Source: Pseudomonas chlororaphis subsp. chlororaphis (GTDB lineage Bacteria; Pseudomonadota; Gammaproteobacteria; Pseudomonadales; Pseudomonadaceae). From it: a stretch of 64,000 nucleotides of DNA. Location of the stretch: contig NZ_CP027712.1 in assembly GCF_003945765.1 (NCBI RefSeq), positions 3,286,001-3,350,000 of the forward strand, given 5' to 3'. The translations under genes were made by a program, and so were the position numbers. Positions 53,280 to 62,531 of this stretch are shown piece after piece. The notes under the pieces were generated by a model. It ran no database searches. It was not told where the DNA came from and worked only from the letters and a program-made list of their open reading frames with translations. Numbering within the stretch: the stretch's first letter is position 1; every line of letters begins with the position of its first letter.

Positions 53280-53400
53280 GTCGAGCGCAGCCTGCGGCAG
53301 CGGCTACAGGAATTGCGGAGCCCGTGTAGCCGCTGCCGAGCCCGCGAGGCTGCGATCGGCAACGCAGTTGCCGTAAAGCCTGACTCCGCGATCTGTCCGG
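53280..53400. repeat. Right-end and left-end repeat halves back to back
   Basis: A right end (TCGAGCGCAGCCTGCGGCAG, to about 53307) then a left end from 53325 (GTAGCCGCTGCCGAGCCCGC) with interior GGCAACGCAGTTGCCGTAAA and GACTCCGCGATCTGTCCGGA. The second half runs to within about 10 bases of the HPP gene stop codon. Confidence 0.8.
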
Positions 53401-53409
53401 ATAGCCCGA

Positions 53410-54117
53410 TCAAACCCGCGGCGCCAACACCTCGCCAATACTGCGCCGGCGCGCATGGGCCTCACTGGCGTGGATCAGTTGCTCCAGATCTTGCGGGGTG
53501 ACGTCGAAGAATTCCTGCATTTCATCCAGCGCCAGCTTCAGGTCGGCGGCGGTGATAGCCTGGGTATCGCTCGGCGGATGGTCGGCGGGCAATTGGGTCG
53601 CGGGTTCGCTCTGGCCCTTGGGGTAACGGATGCGGGTCAGGTTGTTGTAGGCCAGGGCGCTGAGCAACAGGCACAGGGCCGCCAGCATCACCGGGCCCAG
53701 GGCCTGCCAGTCGAGGGCGATGGTGGCCGGGTCGGCCAGCACCATCGTCAGGGCCACCGCGCCGGCCGGCGGATGCAGGCAGCGCAGCCAGCACATCAGC
53801 ACCAGGGACATGCCGGCGGCCAGGCAGGCGCTGCCCAGGGTGCGCCCGAGCACATGGGCCACCAGCAACGCCAGGACCGCGGCGCACAGGTAGCCGCCGA
53901 GGATCGACCAGGGTTGCGCCAGCGCCCCCGACGACACCGCGAACAGCAGCACCGCCGAAGCCCCCAGCGGCCCGATCAGGTGCAGCGCCACCTCCATGCC
54001 GAACACCCGGCCGCACAACCAGACACTGAACAGCGTGCCCAAGGCCATGCCGATCGCGGCGCGGCTCCATTCCGAGGGGCGGGTATTGATGGCGGCGGGT
54101 TTCCAGCGAGCGAGCAT
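53410..54117 (-). CDS. HPP-family membrane protein lacking CBS domains
   Basis: A 235-residue inner-membrane protein with four predicted helices and the family motif LHPPAGAVALTMV. The HPP domain (about 20-165) is followed by a cytosolic segment (ALDEMQEFFDVTPQDLEQLI) that normally leads into a CBS-domain pair in longer members; here the protein stops at RSIGEVLAPRV. Function is uncertain; some HPP proteins transport nitrite. I chose the ATG at 54117, as the longer frame begins with TTG. A repeat half abuts the 3' end, so truncation by repeat insertion is possible. Confidence 0.75.
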   Translation of the reverse strand: MLARWKPAAINTRPSEWSRAAIGMALGTLFSVWLCGRVFGMEVALHLIGPLGASAVLLFAVSSGALAQPWSILGGYLCAAVLALLVAHVLGRTLGSACLAAGMSLVLMCWLRCLHPPAGAVALTMVLADPATIALDWQALGPVMLAALCLLLSALAYNNLTRIRYPKGQSEPATQLPADHPPSDTQAITAADLKLALDEMQEFFDVTPQDLEQLIHASEAHARRRSIGEVLAPRV

Positions 54118-54273
54118 GACGAAGCGATCCAATTCCGGTTTTGCGGGCAAAAAGAAGGGCTTGTCTGGAGCACCAGAAAGCCCTGAAACGTTCCAACATT
54201 TGGGGGAGGAACCGGCACAGTGTGCCGATCAAACCAAGCGCCTACAAATTCATAATAATGCTGTTTAAGTGCA

Positions 54274-55458
54274 TTATTTTTGTACTGTGGCGGCCTGGGC
54301 CACCCGCCGTCCGCTCATGAAACACAGCAGGCCGCCCAGGGCGGTCAAGGTGCTCAGGGCATAGAACATGGTCGGTGCCGGGGTATGCACCAGCAGGTAG
54401 CCGCAGATCACCGGGCTCAAGGCGCCGCCCAGGGCCGCGAGGTTCTGCGCGCCGTAATAGCTGCCGCGCAGGGCCTCGGGGGCCAGGGTGTCGATGAACA
54501 GGAACTCCGCCGGGTAGATGATCATCTCGCCAAGGGTGAAGACGAACATCGCCAGGCACCAGCCCAGCAGGCTGTCGGCCAGGCTGAAGCCGATCAGGCC
54601 GAGGATGAACAGGCTGGTGCCGACGGCGATCCAGTAACGCAGCTGTTCGCGCTTGAGGAAACGGCCGATCTGGTACTGCAACAGGATCACGCTGATGGCG
54701 TTGCAGGCCAGCAGGGCGGCCATGGTGTCGAGGGCGCTTTTCGAGTCTTCGGTGACCAGCAGGTACTGCGACAGGTACAGGGTGAAGCGCCCATGGACGA
54801 TGGTGCTGAGCAGGCAGCCGCAGGTGAACATGATCAGCGTGCGGTCGTTTTTCAGGGTCACCAGGGTGTCGAGGAAACTCTGCGGCTTGCTCAGCGAGGG
54901 CAGGCCCGGCGTGGCTGGAATGCCGCGCATCAGCAGGGTGCTGAGAAAGGCGATGGCGCCGGCGATCAGGAACGGCGCCAGCGGCAGGTGCCCGGCGATC
55001 ACCACGCCGAGCATGGGGCCGGTGGCGTAGCCGATATTGGTCAGGGTGTAGCGCAGGGAGAACACCCTGGCCCGCTGACTCACCGGAAGGTTTTCGCTGA
55101 TGATCGCCTTGGAGCCGATCAGGAACAGCGCCGAGGCGGTTTCGGTGATCACCAGGATCGCGGTGGTCAGGTAGAGGTTGTGGGCGAAGGTCAGCAGTAC
55201 AAAGCCGATGCCGCTGGAGAGCATGCTCAGGATCAGCAGCCGGCGCTTGTCCAGACGATCGAGGATGTAGCCGCCATACAGCGCGAGCAGCGTGGCGATG
55301 AACACCGCGACCCCCAGCAGCAGGCCGACGTCCTGCTGATCGAGGCCGAGTTTTTCGCTGAGGAACAGGGTGAGCAGGGGGCTGGTGATGGCGCGACTGA
55401 CGACAATGGTCAGCGAGCAGATCATCAGGCGGCGGATAACCAGCGAGTAAGTGGCCAC
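54274..55458 (-). CDS. MFS transporter, MdtH-like
   Basis: A major facilitator of about 394 residues with 12 helices. Motif A appears as LYGGYILDRLDKRRLLI after helix 2, and the second half carries a further basic loop (GRFLKREQLRYWIAVG). Pattern and length resemble MdtH/YceL-type drug exporters. The start is uncertain: GTG at 55458 (VATYSLVIRRLMICSL) places a basic N-terminus before helix 1; an ATG at 55425 lies at the helix itself, and the longer frame to 55569 is not protein-like. Substrate unknown. Confidence 0.78.
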   Translation of the reverse strand: MATYSLVIRRLMICSLTIVVSRAITSPLLTLFLSEKLGLDQQDVGLLLGVAVFIATLLALYGGYILDRLDKRRLLILSMLSSGIGFVLLTFAHNLYLTTAILVITETASALFLIGSKAIISENLPVSQRARVFSLRYTLTNIGYATGPMLGVVIAGHLPLAPFLIAGAIAFLSTLLMRGIPATPGLPSLSKPQSFLDTLVTLKNDRTLIMFTCGCLLSTIVHGRFTLYLSQYLLVTEDSKSALDTMAALLACNAISVILLQYQIGRFLKREQLRYWIAVGTSLFILGLIGFSLADSLLGWCLAMFVFTLGEMIIYPAEFLFIDTLAPEALRGSYYGAQNLAALGGALSPVICGYLLVHTPAPTMFYALSTLTALGGLLCFMSGRRVAQAATVQK

Positions 55459-55596
55459 GGTGGTGCACGAGTCCTTGTTGTCTGAGTGGGCGACAATCCC
55501 TAGCGATCCTGGAGCCCCAGGCTTGCCATCCTCTGACAGTTGCGCGAGCACTTCAAGACAGGCCCGCACCCCATCTCAAATACCGCACCCATCTTC

Positions 55597-55689
55597 CGTA
55601 GGAGCGAAGCTTGCTCGCGATAAGGCCGGTACATGCACCATTGATTTTGCCTGGCAGGCCGTCATCGCGAGCAAGCTTCGCTCCTACAG
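55597..55689. repeat. Inverted REP pair overlapping the 3' end of a GNAT gene
   Basis: Units 55598-55620 (GTAGGAGCGAAGCTTGCTCG...) and inverse 55665-55688. The inverse unit supplies the TAG stop codon of the neighbouring acetyltransferase gene, as at 9914. Confidence 0.9.
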
Positions 55690-56217
55690 TTGCATGGGGT
55701 GGGCAGGCAGTGTCAGGCGCATGGCGCAGCGCCGGGCCGCCGGCAGGCCATGGCGAGTTTCGTCGGCCAGCACCTGCCGCAGGCGCGGCCCCAATTGCTC
55801 GGCGTCCAGGGTGATGAAACCGCAGCGCTGGTAGAAGGGTTCATTCCATGGCAACTGTCGAAAGGTGCTCAGGGTCAGGGCGGTAAACCCCTGCTGGCGC
55901 GCCTGTTCGCCCACCGTCTGCAGCAGGCGGCGGCCGATGCCGCGCCCTTGGGCGGCGCTGGCGACCGAGATTTCCCAGATATGCAGCGCGTCAGCGCAGG
56001 CTTCGGCGTCGAGGAAGGCGCACACCTTTTGGTCGAGCACCGCCACCCACACCCGCTGCTGGCGGATATGCGCGCGGTGCTGCGCGGCGTCGGGCACCTC
56101 GGCATCGGCCAGCCAGGCCAGTTCGGGGTCGCGGCGAAACAGCGCGGCGGCGCTGCGTTCGATGGCGGGGAGCAGGGTGGCATCGGCCTCTGTGGCCAGG
56201 CGGATTTGCAGAGTCAT
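55684..56217 (-). CDS. GNAT-family N-acetyltransferase
   Basis: A 177-residue acetyltransferase with the acetyl-CoA loop AAQGRGIGRRLLQTVGEQA (about residues 97-115), preceded by the strand LHIWEISV and followed by ALTLSTFRQLPWNEPFYQRC. The last residues and stop are encoded by a REP unit. Substrate unknown; this subgroup often acts on amines or small amino compounds. Confidence 0.85.
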   Translation of the reverse strand: MTLQIRLATEADATLLPAIERSAAALFRRDPELAWLADAEVPDAAQHRAHIRQQRVWVAVLDQKVCAFLDAEACADALHIWEISVASAAQGRGIGRRLLQTVGEQARQQGFTALTLSTFRQLPWNEPFYQRCGFITLDAEQLGPRLRQVLADETRHGLPAARRCAMRLTLPAHPMQL

Positions 56218-56259
56218 GGGGCGCGAGTGTAAAGAGCCAGGGCGCGACCGATCAACCGT

Positions 56260-57876
56260 TCAGGGGGGGGTGGTGGCGGGCAGGTGCAGCATGACGTAGT
56301 CGTTCTTGTCGAAACGCCCGCCGAGCATCGGGGTCAGTCGCGCCAACGGCGTGGCCTTGAGCGTCGCTAGATCGCTTTGATCCATGATCACCCAAGCCGG
56401 GCCTGGTATGGCTGCAAGGGCTTCGGGGCGCTCGGTGAACAGCGGCTGCAGGTCCTGGTCGAGGTGGACCATGAACTTGATCGCCTTGGCGTCCTTGCCC
56501 ATGGCGTGCAACACCAGCGGTGCCGGGTCGCTCTGGATCAACCGTTGCGCCGCGAGGCTGAAGTCGCGGGTGTCGTACAGCTGGCGTTCGACGGGCTCGA
56601 ATACCCCGATGTAGGTGGTCCACACCGCCAGCACCGCGGTATAGGCCAGGCCGACGGCCCGCCAGCGCGGCCGGGCCAGCATCAGCAGCGCGGCCCCTTG
56701 CAGCAGCCCGAGGAGCGCGAGCATCGCGGTCAGGTCCGTCAGTTGCTCGGGAAACTTGCGTTGCAGCACCAGCAAGCCGACGATCAACAGCCCTGGCAGC
56801 AATAGCCATATGCCTTGGATCGCGGTTCGCAGCCAGGCCAGGAAGCGCCCCTGGCGCGCCTGGAACGGGTAGGCCGCGACAATCGCCGCCATGGGCAGCA
56901 TCGGCAGCAGGTAGCGGGCTTTCTTGGCCTGGGGAATCGATAGGCCGATCATCACCAGCAGCCCCGCGGCGGTGCACAGGCGCAGCAGTTTCAGCGCCGG
57001 ATCCGGCTCGCCACGCGGCGCCAGGAACACGCCGATCCAGGTCAGGATTGCCAGCGGGTAGGCTAGGGCGTAGTTGCCCAGGGAACTGCTGAAGTAATAG
57101 AACGGGCCGCTGCTGCCTTCGCTGCCGTCCAGGCGCCCGGTGAACTGCATGCGGATCACCTCCTGCATAAAGGCCGGGCCGCCGCTCAGTCGGGCCAGCC
57201 ACAGCAATAGCGCCACGCATGCCAGCAACAGCAGCAGGGCGCTGCCACCGAAGACCAGCATGCGTCGCCACTGGCCTTCGAGCAGGTAATAGCTGCACAG
57301 CATGCCGCAGGGAATCACCAGGCCGATCGGCCCGCGAATGGCGAACCCTGCGACCAGCAACGCGAGGATCAGCCACAGGCGGCGCGGCGCGGCGAAGTGA
57401 TCGTGGGCATACCCCAGGTAGAACACCGCCAACGCCAGGGCGGCGAGTATCTGGTCCAGGGACACGGCGCGGGTTTCGCAGATAAAGGTATTGCTGAGCA
57501 GGAGCAGGGCGACACTGAGCAGGGCCCAGGTTCGGGAACAGGGCGCCAGCAGTCGATAGATCAGGCTGACTATGGTCGCCGAAGCCAGGGCCGTGGGCAG
57601 CCAGGCGCTCAGGCTGACGACCCGGCCGAACGGCAGCGAGAACAGATAGATCAGCAGCGTCGAGGCGCTGCTGTAGTCGGCATAGGGCTGGCCATAGGTG
57701 GTGGGGAAGAACCCCGGCCCATGGCGCAGCATTTCCTTGGCGAACAGGACGAACCTGGAGTCGAAACCGGTCACCGCCTGCTGGTAGACCCCGGCACAGA
57801 ACAGCAGCAGGGCCAGCAGCCCCAGCCCCAACGCTTGCCTGTGCAGTGTCTGGGCGGGGATGGCGCGCGGGATCAC
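56260..57876 (-). CDS. ArnT-like glycosyltransferase (GT39/PMT family), second copy
   Basis: A 538-residue inner-membrane protein with about 12 helices, related to ArnT, which moves a lipid-linked sugar to a periplasmic acceptor. Matching segments include TGFDSRFVLFAKEMLRHG (where ArnT has DETRYAQ), YADYSSASTLLIYLFSLPFG, FAIRGPIGLVIP and PQAKKARYLLPMLPM. The GTG start directly follows the ugd stop codon, so it is the distal gene of the arn operon. Its divergence from the true ArnT (59998-61644) suggests another sugar or acceptor. A rather long periplasmic C-terminal domain is present. Confidence 0.85.
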   Translation of the reverse strand: MIPRAIPAQTLHRQALGLGLLALLLFCAGVYQQAVTGFDSRFVLFAKEMLRHGPGFFPTTYGQPYADYSSASTLLIYLFSLPFGRVVSLSAWLPTALASATIVSLIYRLLAPCSRTWALLSVALLLLSNTFICETRAVSLDQILAALALAVFYLGYAHDHFAAPRRLWLILALLVAGFAIRGPIGLVIPCGMLCSYYLLEGQWRRMLVFGGSALLLLLACVALLLWLARLSGGPAFMQEVIRMQFTGRLDGSEGSSGPFYYFSSSLGNYALAYPLAILTWIGVFLAPRGEPDPALKLLRLCTAAGLLVMIGLSIPQAKKARYLLPMLPMAAIVAAYPFQARQGRFLAWLRTAIQGIWLLLPGLLIVGLLVLQRKFPEQLTDLTAMLALLGLLQGAALLMLARPRWRAVGLAYTAVLAVWTTYIGVFEPVERQLYDTRDFSLAAQRLIQSDPAPLVLHAMGKDAKAIKFMVHLDQDLQPLFTERPEALAAIPGPAWVIMDQSDLATLKATPLARLTPMLGGRFDKNDYVMLHLPATTPP

Positions 57877-59250
57877 TCAGGCTTCAACCGGTATGCCGGC
57901 CCATTGCCGATGAGGAATCGGCAGCTGGCGCGACTCGCCGCGGCCGATCGGGAAGTAGGTGAAGCCGTTGCGGGCCAGGCGCTCGGCGTCGTACAGATTG
58001 CGCCCGTCGAAGATCACCGGGGCCTTGAGGCGCTGTTGCAGCAGCTGGAAATCCGGCGCCTTGAACTGCTGCCACTCGGTGCAGATGATCAGCGCGTCGG
58101 CGTCGTTGAGCACCGATTCCGGGGTGCCCATCAGCATCAGCTTCGGTTCGTCGGGGTACAGGCGCTGGGTTTCCTGCATGGCTTCCGGGTCGAAGGCGCG
58201 CACATTGGCGCCGGCGGCCCACAGGGATTCGAGCAGCACCCGGCTGGGGGCATCGCGCATGTCGTCGGTGTTGGGCTTGAAGGCCAGGCCCCAGAGGGCG
58301 AAGGTCTTGCCTTTCAGGTCGCCCTTGTAGAAGGCGTTGATGCGCTCGAACAGCTTGTGTTTCTGCCGTTCGTTGATGGCTTCCACCGCTTGCAAAAGGT
58401 CGCTGGAGCAATGGGCCTGCTCGGCGCTGTGGATCAGCGCGCGCATGTCCTTGGGGAAACACGAGCCGCCATAACCGCAGCCCGGGTAGATGAAGTGATA
58501 GCCGATGCGCGAGTCGGCGCCGATCCCCAGGCGCACCGACTCGATGTCGGCTCCCAGGTGTTCGGCCAGCTCGGCGATCTGGTTGATGAAGCTGATCTTG
58601 GTCGCCAGCATGCAGTTGGCGGCGTACTTGGTCAGCTCGGCGCTGCGCAGGTCCATGAACATGATGCGATCATGGTTGCGGTTGAACGGCGCGTACAGGT
58701 CGCGCATCACGTCGCGGACTTCTTCGCGCTCGCAACCGACGATGATCCGGTCCGGGCGGCGGCAGTCGGACACCGCCGAGCCTTCCTTGAGGAATTCCGG
58801 GTTGGAGACGATATCGAACTGCAGGGCGCGCCCGTCCAGGGCCTTTTCGATGTGCGCTTTCAAGGTGTCGCCAGTGCCTACCGGCACCGTGGATTTCTCC
58901 ACCAGGATCACCGGCTGTTCACGATGCCGGGCCACGGCGTCGCCCACCGACAGCACGTAGCGCAGGTCGGCCGAGCCGTCCTCGCTGGACGGCGTGCCGA
59001 CCGCGATAAACAGCACCTGGCCATGTTGCACCGCGAGCTTTTCGTCGCTGGTGAAACTCAGGCGCCGGCTTTCCAGATTGTCGCGCACCAGGCTCGACAG
59101 CCCGGGCTCGAAGATACTGACGTGCCCCTGTTGCAGCTGCTGGACCTTGTGTTCGTCAATGTCCATGCAGATGACATCGTGGCCGACTTCGGCCAGCACG
59201 GCGGCCTGCACGAGGCCGACGTAACCACTTCCAAATACGCTGATTTTCAT
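57877..59250 (-). CDS. ugd: UDP-glucose 6-dehydrogenase
   Basis: A 457-residue enzyme making UDP-glucuronate, the first precursor of L-Ara4N. NAD motif [17 protein letters not shown], substrate segment [18 protein letters not shown] and the catalytic cysteine in [14 protein letters not shown] (about residue 260) are present. Its start overlaps the arnF stop (ATGA). The same N-terminal motif occurs in the remnant at 27830-28015. Confidence 0.96.
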   Translation of the reverse strand: MKISVFGSGYVGLVQAAVLAEVGHDVICMDIDEHKVQQLQQGHVSIFEPGLSSLVRDNLESRRLSFTSDEKLAVQHGQVLFIAVGTPSSEDGSADLRYVLSVGDAVARHREQPVILVEKSTVPVGTGDTLKAHIEKALDGRALQFDIVSNPEFLKEGSAVSDCRRPDRIIVGCEREEVRDVMRDLYAPFNRNHDRIMFMDLRSAELTKYAANCMLATKISFINQIAELAEHLGADIESVRLGIGADSRIGYHFIYPGCGYGGSCFPKDMRALIHSAEQAHCSSDLLQAVEAINERQKHKLFERINAFYKGDLKGKTFALWGLAFKPNTDDMRDAPSRVLLESLWAAGANVRAFDPEAMQETQRLYPDEPKLMLMGTPESVLNDADALIICTEWQQFKAPDFQLLQQRLKAPVIFDGRNLYDAERLARNGFTYFPIGRGESRQLPIPHRQWAGIPVEA

Positions 59251-59660
59251 GGGGTATTCCTGGGACTTGTCGCGGGAGCAGGTCGTGAGTTGATGGTAAT
59301 GACGCCGAGGATGACCAGCGCCACCCCCAGGGTTTTCGAGAGACTGAACGGTTCGTTGAACAGTGGCAGGCTGGCGGCCAGCAGGTAGACCAGGGCGTAG
59401 CTGACGCTGAGCAGGGAATAAGCCCGACCCAGTGGCAGGTCGCGCAGGGCCAGCAGCCAGCAGAGCATCGACAGGACATAGGCGAGGATCGCCGCCAGCA
59501 CCACGCCCAGCGCCAGCAGGTCGACCTGGCCGCCGGACAGCGCCGCCAGCCAGTCCGCGGGTACCGGCAGGCGGGTCATGCTCCAGCGCATGCCCAGTTG
59601 CGCGGCGCTGACCAGCAGCACGCTGCCCATGGCGAAGGTGAAGCCCAGAGCCCGGTTCAT
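59247..59660 (-). CDS. arnF: 4-amino-4-deoxy-L-arabinose-phosphoundecaprenol flippase subunit ArnF
   Basis: A 137-residue small multidrug-resistance-type membrane protein with four helices ([37 protein letters not shown]). With ArnE it flips the lipid-linked Ara4N to the periplasmic side. Overlaps arnE and ugd by four bases each. Assigned ArnF by order and length. Confidence 0.92.
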   Translation of the reverse strand: MNRALGFTFAMGSVLLVSAAQLGMRWSMTRLPVPADWLAALSGGQVDLLALGVVLAAILAYVLSMLCWLLALRDLPLGRAYSLLSVSYALVYLLAASLPLFNEPFSLSKTLGVALVILGVITINSRPAPATSPRNTP

Positions 59661-60001
59661 GCGTGACGACTCAACAGCAGCACGCCAGCCAGCACCAGCG
59701 CCACGCCCAGCCAGTGGCGGCGGTCGATGGCTTCATGGAAGACGAAGCGGGCGATCAGGGTGATCAGCACGAAGTTCAGGCTGAGCATCGGGTAGGCGAT
59801 GCCAACCTCGACCCGCTGCAGCACCAGCAACCACACCAGCAAGCCCAGGCCGAGGCTGGCCAGGGCCAGCCACAGCCAGGGCGAGCGCAGTTTGGCGAGT
59901 GCGCCGGAGGGCTGGCCACGCCAGCTTTCCACGGCGAACTTCTGCGCGATCTGGCCCAGGCAGGTCAGCAGGCAGGCGGCGAGCAGCAGCAACAGGCTCA
60001 T
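59657..60001 (-). CDS. arnE: 4-amino-4-deoxy-L-arabinose-phosphoundecaprenol flippase subunit ArnE
   Basis: A 114-residue four-helix membrane protein ([40 protein letters not shown]). It is the partner of ArnF. The start overlaps the arnT stop by four bases. Confidence 0.92.
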   Translation of the reverse strand: MSLLLLLAACLLTCLGQIAQKFAVESWRGQPSGALAKLRSPWLWLALASLGLGLLVWLLVLQRVEVGIAYPMLSLNFVLITLIARFVFHEAIDRRHWLGVALVLAGVLLLSRHA

Positions 60002-61644
60002 GGCTGGCTCTGAGGGAAGATCAGGATCACGAGATTGCCCTGGTCATAACGTTTGAAATCCTGCGGCAACAGATCGATTTCGTAGTGTTCGTCGCCATTG
60101 ACCCGCATCACCACGCCCACCTGGCCTTGCTTGCGGGCCTCGGGCATCCATTCGCCGACCTTGCGCAGGTCGATATAGCGATGCTGGGTGTCAGGATAGG
60201 CCAGGCCATATTTCACTTCGCCTGTCGTGTTGTACAAGGCGATATCCGGGCGCTTGAGACGCCAGGCCAGGGCCGAGGCGGCGCCCAGGTCGTTGCTCAC
60301 CAGGGTGTGGCTCTTCGCGAGCTCCTCGGCGTGATCGATGATGAATTGATCCGGCATCTTGTTGTAGACCACCGAGTTCGGCAGGCCGGCCGGCAGCAGG
60401 GCGATGAACAGCCAGCTGCCGAGCGCCGGCGCGGCCCACAGTTGCAACGGACGGAAGGCCGGCAGCAGGTTGCTCATGTTCCAGCCAAGCAGGGCCAGGA
60501 ACACCAGCACCAGATGTCCGGGCTCGTTGCTGTACAGCGGCTTCTTCAGCTGGAAATACACCAGTGCCAACAGCAGTAATAGGCCCAGCACCAGGTTGAG
60601 CACAGCGTTGAGGCGGATGAGCCGGGTTTGCCCGGCGTGCAGCCGGTCGCTCAGGCTATTGCCCATCAACAGTGCCAGCGGCAGCAGGCACGGCAGGATA
60701 TAGGCCGGCAGCTTGCCCTTGCTCAGACTGAAGAGCGCCAGCGGCAGGATCAGCCACAGCAGCAGGAAACCGATGCTCGACTGACGCCGGGTCTGCCAGG
60801 CCTGCTTCAAGGCACCGGGCAGCACCAGGACCCAGGGCATGCTGAACGCCACCAGCAACGGCAGGTAGTACCACCATGGCGAAGCGTGCTGGGCGTCGTC
60901 GCCGGCAAAACGGCGGATGTGTTCATGCCAGAAGAAGAAGCGCCAGTAATCCGCTTCCTGGGCATGCACCGCCAGGGCCCACGGCAGGCTCACGAAAATC
61001 GCCACCAGCACCGCGACGCCGCCGTAGGTGAACAGTTCGCGCAGGCGTTTTTGCCAGAACATGTAGGGCAGGGCGATCAGCACCGGCAGCAGCCAGGCGA
61101 GGAATCCCTTGGTCATGAAGCCCATGCCGCAGGCGAAACCCAGGCCGGCCCAGGCCAGCAGGCGGCCGCGCAGTGTCTGGTTCTCCAGGGCGAACCACAG
61201 GGCCACCAGGCTCAGGTTGACCCAGAAGGTGAACTGCGGGTCGAGGTTGGCATAACCGCCGGCGCCGACCACCACGCAGAAACTCATGTACAGCAGGGCG
61301 CAGACCAGGCTCTTGCGCGGGTCGTTCCACAGCCGCCTGGCCATCAAATAGGCCAGCAGTACGCTCAGGCCCATGCTCAGGGCCGAAGCGACCCGCACGC
61401 CGAACAGGTTCTGGCCGAACAGCGCCTGGCTGAGGGCGATCATCCAGTAGCCGGCGGCCGGCTTCTCGAAATAACGGATGCCCATGAAATGCGGCGATGC
61501 CCAGTGGCCGGTCAGGAGCATTTCCTGGCTGATCTGCGCATAGCGAGTTTCATCGGGAATCCACAAACCGTGGGTGGCCATTGGCAGCAGGTAGAACAGG
61601 CCGAAGGCAAGCAGTAAAAGAGGCAGGGCCCAGCGTCTGGTCAT
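59998..61644 (-). CDS. arnT: Undecaprenyl phosphate-alpha-4-amino-4-deoxy-L-arabinose arabinosyl transferase ArnT
   Basis: A 548-residue inner-membrane glycosyltransferase that transfers L-Ara4N to lipid A phosphates, giving resistance to polymyxin and cationic peptides. About 12 helices. Conserved motifs are [33 protein letters not shown] and [20 protein letters not shown], with a soluble C-terminal domain. Overlaps arnD and arnE by four bases each. Confidence 0.96.
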   Translation of the reverse strand: MTRRWALPLLLLAFGLFYLLPMATHGLWIPDETRYAQISQEMLLTGHWASPHFMGIRYFEKPAAGYWMIALSQALFGQNLFGVRVASALSMGLSVLLAYLMARRLWNDPRKSLVCALLYMSFCVVVGAGGYANLDPQFTFWVNLSLVALWFALENQTLRGRLLAWAGLGFACGMGFMTKGFLAWLLPVLIALPYMFWQKRLRELFTYGGVAVLVAIFVSLPWALAVHAQEADYWRFFFWHEHIRRFAGDDAQHASPWWYYLPLLVAFSMPWVLVLPGALKQAWQTRRQSSIGFLLLWLILPLALFSLSKGKLPAYILPCLLPLALLMGNSLSDRLHAGQTRLIRLNAVLNLVLGLLLLLALVYFQLKKPLYSNEPGHLVLVFLALLGWNMSNLLPAFRPLQLWAAPALGSWLFIALLPAGLPNSVVYNKMPDQFIIDHAEELAKSHTLVSNDLGAASALAWRLKRPDIALYNTTGEVKYGLAYPDTQHRYIDLRKVGEWMPEARKQGQVGVVMRVNGDEHYEIDLLPQDFKRYDQGNLVILIFPQSQP

Positions 61645-62531
61645 GCGCCTTGCACCCCCAGCCAGCCTTCGCGGCCCTCGAGGGTGCCACGAATGACCTG
61701 CCCCTGGGGCAGGCTCTGCAAGGAGGCGGGCAACAGGTTGCCCAGGGTAGTGAAATGAATGTCGCGCTGGCGAGCTTGCGCCAGCAGTTGACGAAAATCG
61801 TTGGCCATCAGAATCCCTTCGACCTCGGCGTGAATGGTGTAGACGTTGAGCCTGTCAGGGCTGAACCGGTCCAGGATGAATGTGTTGAAGTCGTGGGCCG
61901 CGACAGCGGGCCCGACCACTTCGTCGAAGGTCGGCAGGTCGACCGGAATCTGCGGGGCACTCAGGCCGCCATCCGCCAGCCGGGGCTGGAAGATCGACGT
62001 GCCGCGGCAATCGCTGTTGTAGCGAAAGCCGAAGCCCTGCTTGGCCTCGATCACACGCTCGTCGGCGCGCCAGCCGGCGGCGGCCGAGCAGTCGACGCGC
62101 TGGCCGAGAATGTCATTGAGGGTGTCGACGCCCTGGCGGATCTGCTCGATCAGCTGTGCCTGGTTCCAGCGCCCGGCATTGGCCTGCCAGCCGTGGTGAT
62201 CCCAGGCGTGCAGGCCGACTTCATGGCCGGCGTCCCGGGCCTGGCGCATCAGGTGCCCAAGGTCGCGGCCAATGGGCTTGCCCGGCCAGGCGGTGCCGGC
62301 CAGCAGGATGTCCCAGCCATACAGACTGGCGGCGTTGGAGCGCAGCATCTTCCACAAAAATTGCGGGCGGATCAGGCGCCACAGGTGGCGCCCCATGTTG
62401 TCCGGGCCGACGCTGAAGAAGAAGGTGGCCTTGATCCCGGCTTCATCGAGCAGTTCCAGCAACCGCGGCACCCCCTCACGGGTGCCGCGATAGGTGTCGA
62501 CATCGATTCGCAGACCTGCCTGCATCAACAT
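61641..62531 (-). CDS. arnD: 4-deoxy-4-formamido-L-arabinose-phosphoundecaprenol deformylase ArnD
   Basis: A 296-residue NodB-type deacetylase removing the formyl group from lipid-linked Ara4FN. The start carries the metal/catalytic aspartates in [16 protein letters not shown], then [15 protein letters not shown] and the zinc histidines in [15 protein letters not shown]. Starts by overlapping the arnA stop by seven bases. Confidence 0.95.
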   Translation of the reverse strand: MLMQAGLRIDVDTYRGTREGVPRLLELLDEAGIKATFFFSVGPDNMGRHLWRLIRPQFLWKMLRSNAASLYGWDILLAGTAWPGKPIGRDLGHLMRQARDAGHEVGLHAWDHHGWQANAGRWNQAQLIEQIRQGVDTLNDILGQRVDCSAAAGWRADERVIEAKQGFGFRYNSDCRGTSIFQPRLADGGLSAPQIPVDLPTFDEVVGPAVAAHDFNTFILDRFSPDRLNVYTIHAEVEGILMANDFRQLLAQARQRDIHFTTLGNLLPASLQSLPQGQVIRGTLEGREGWLGVQGA

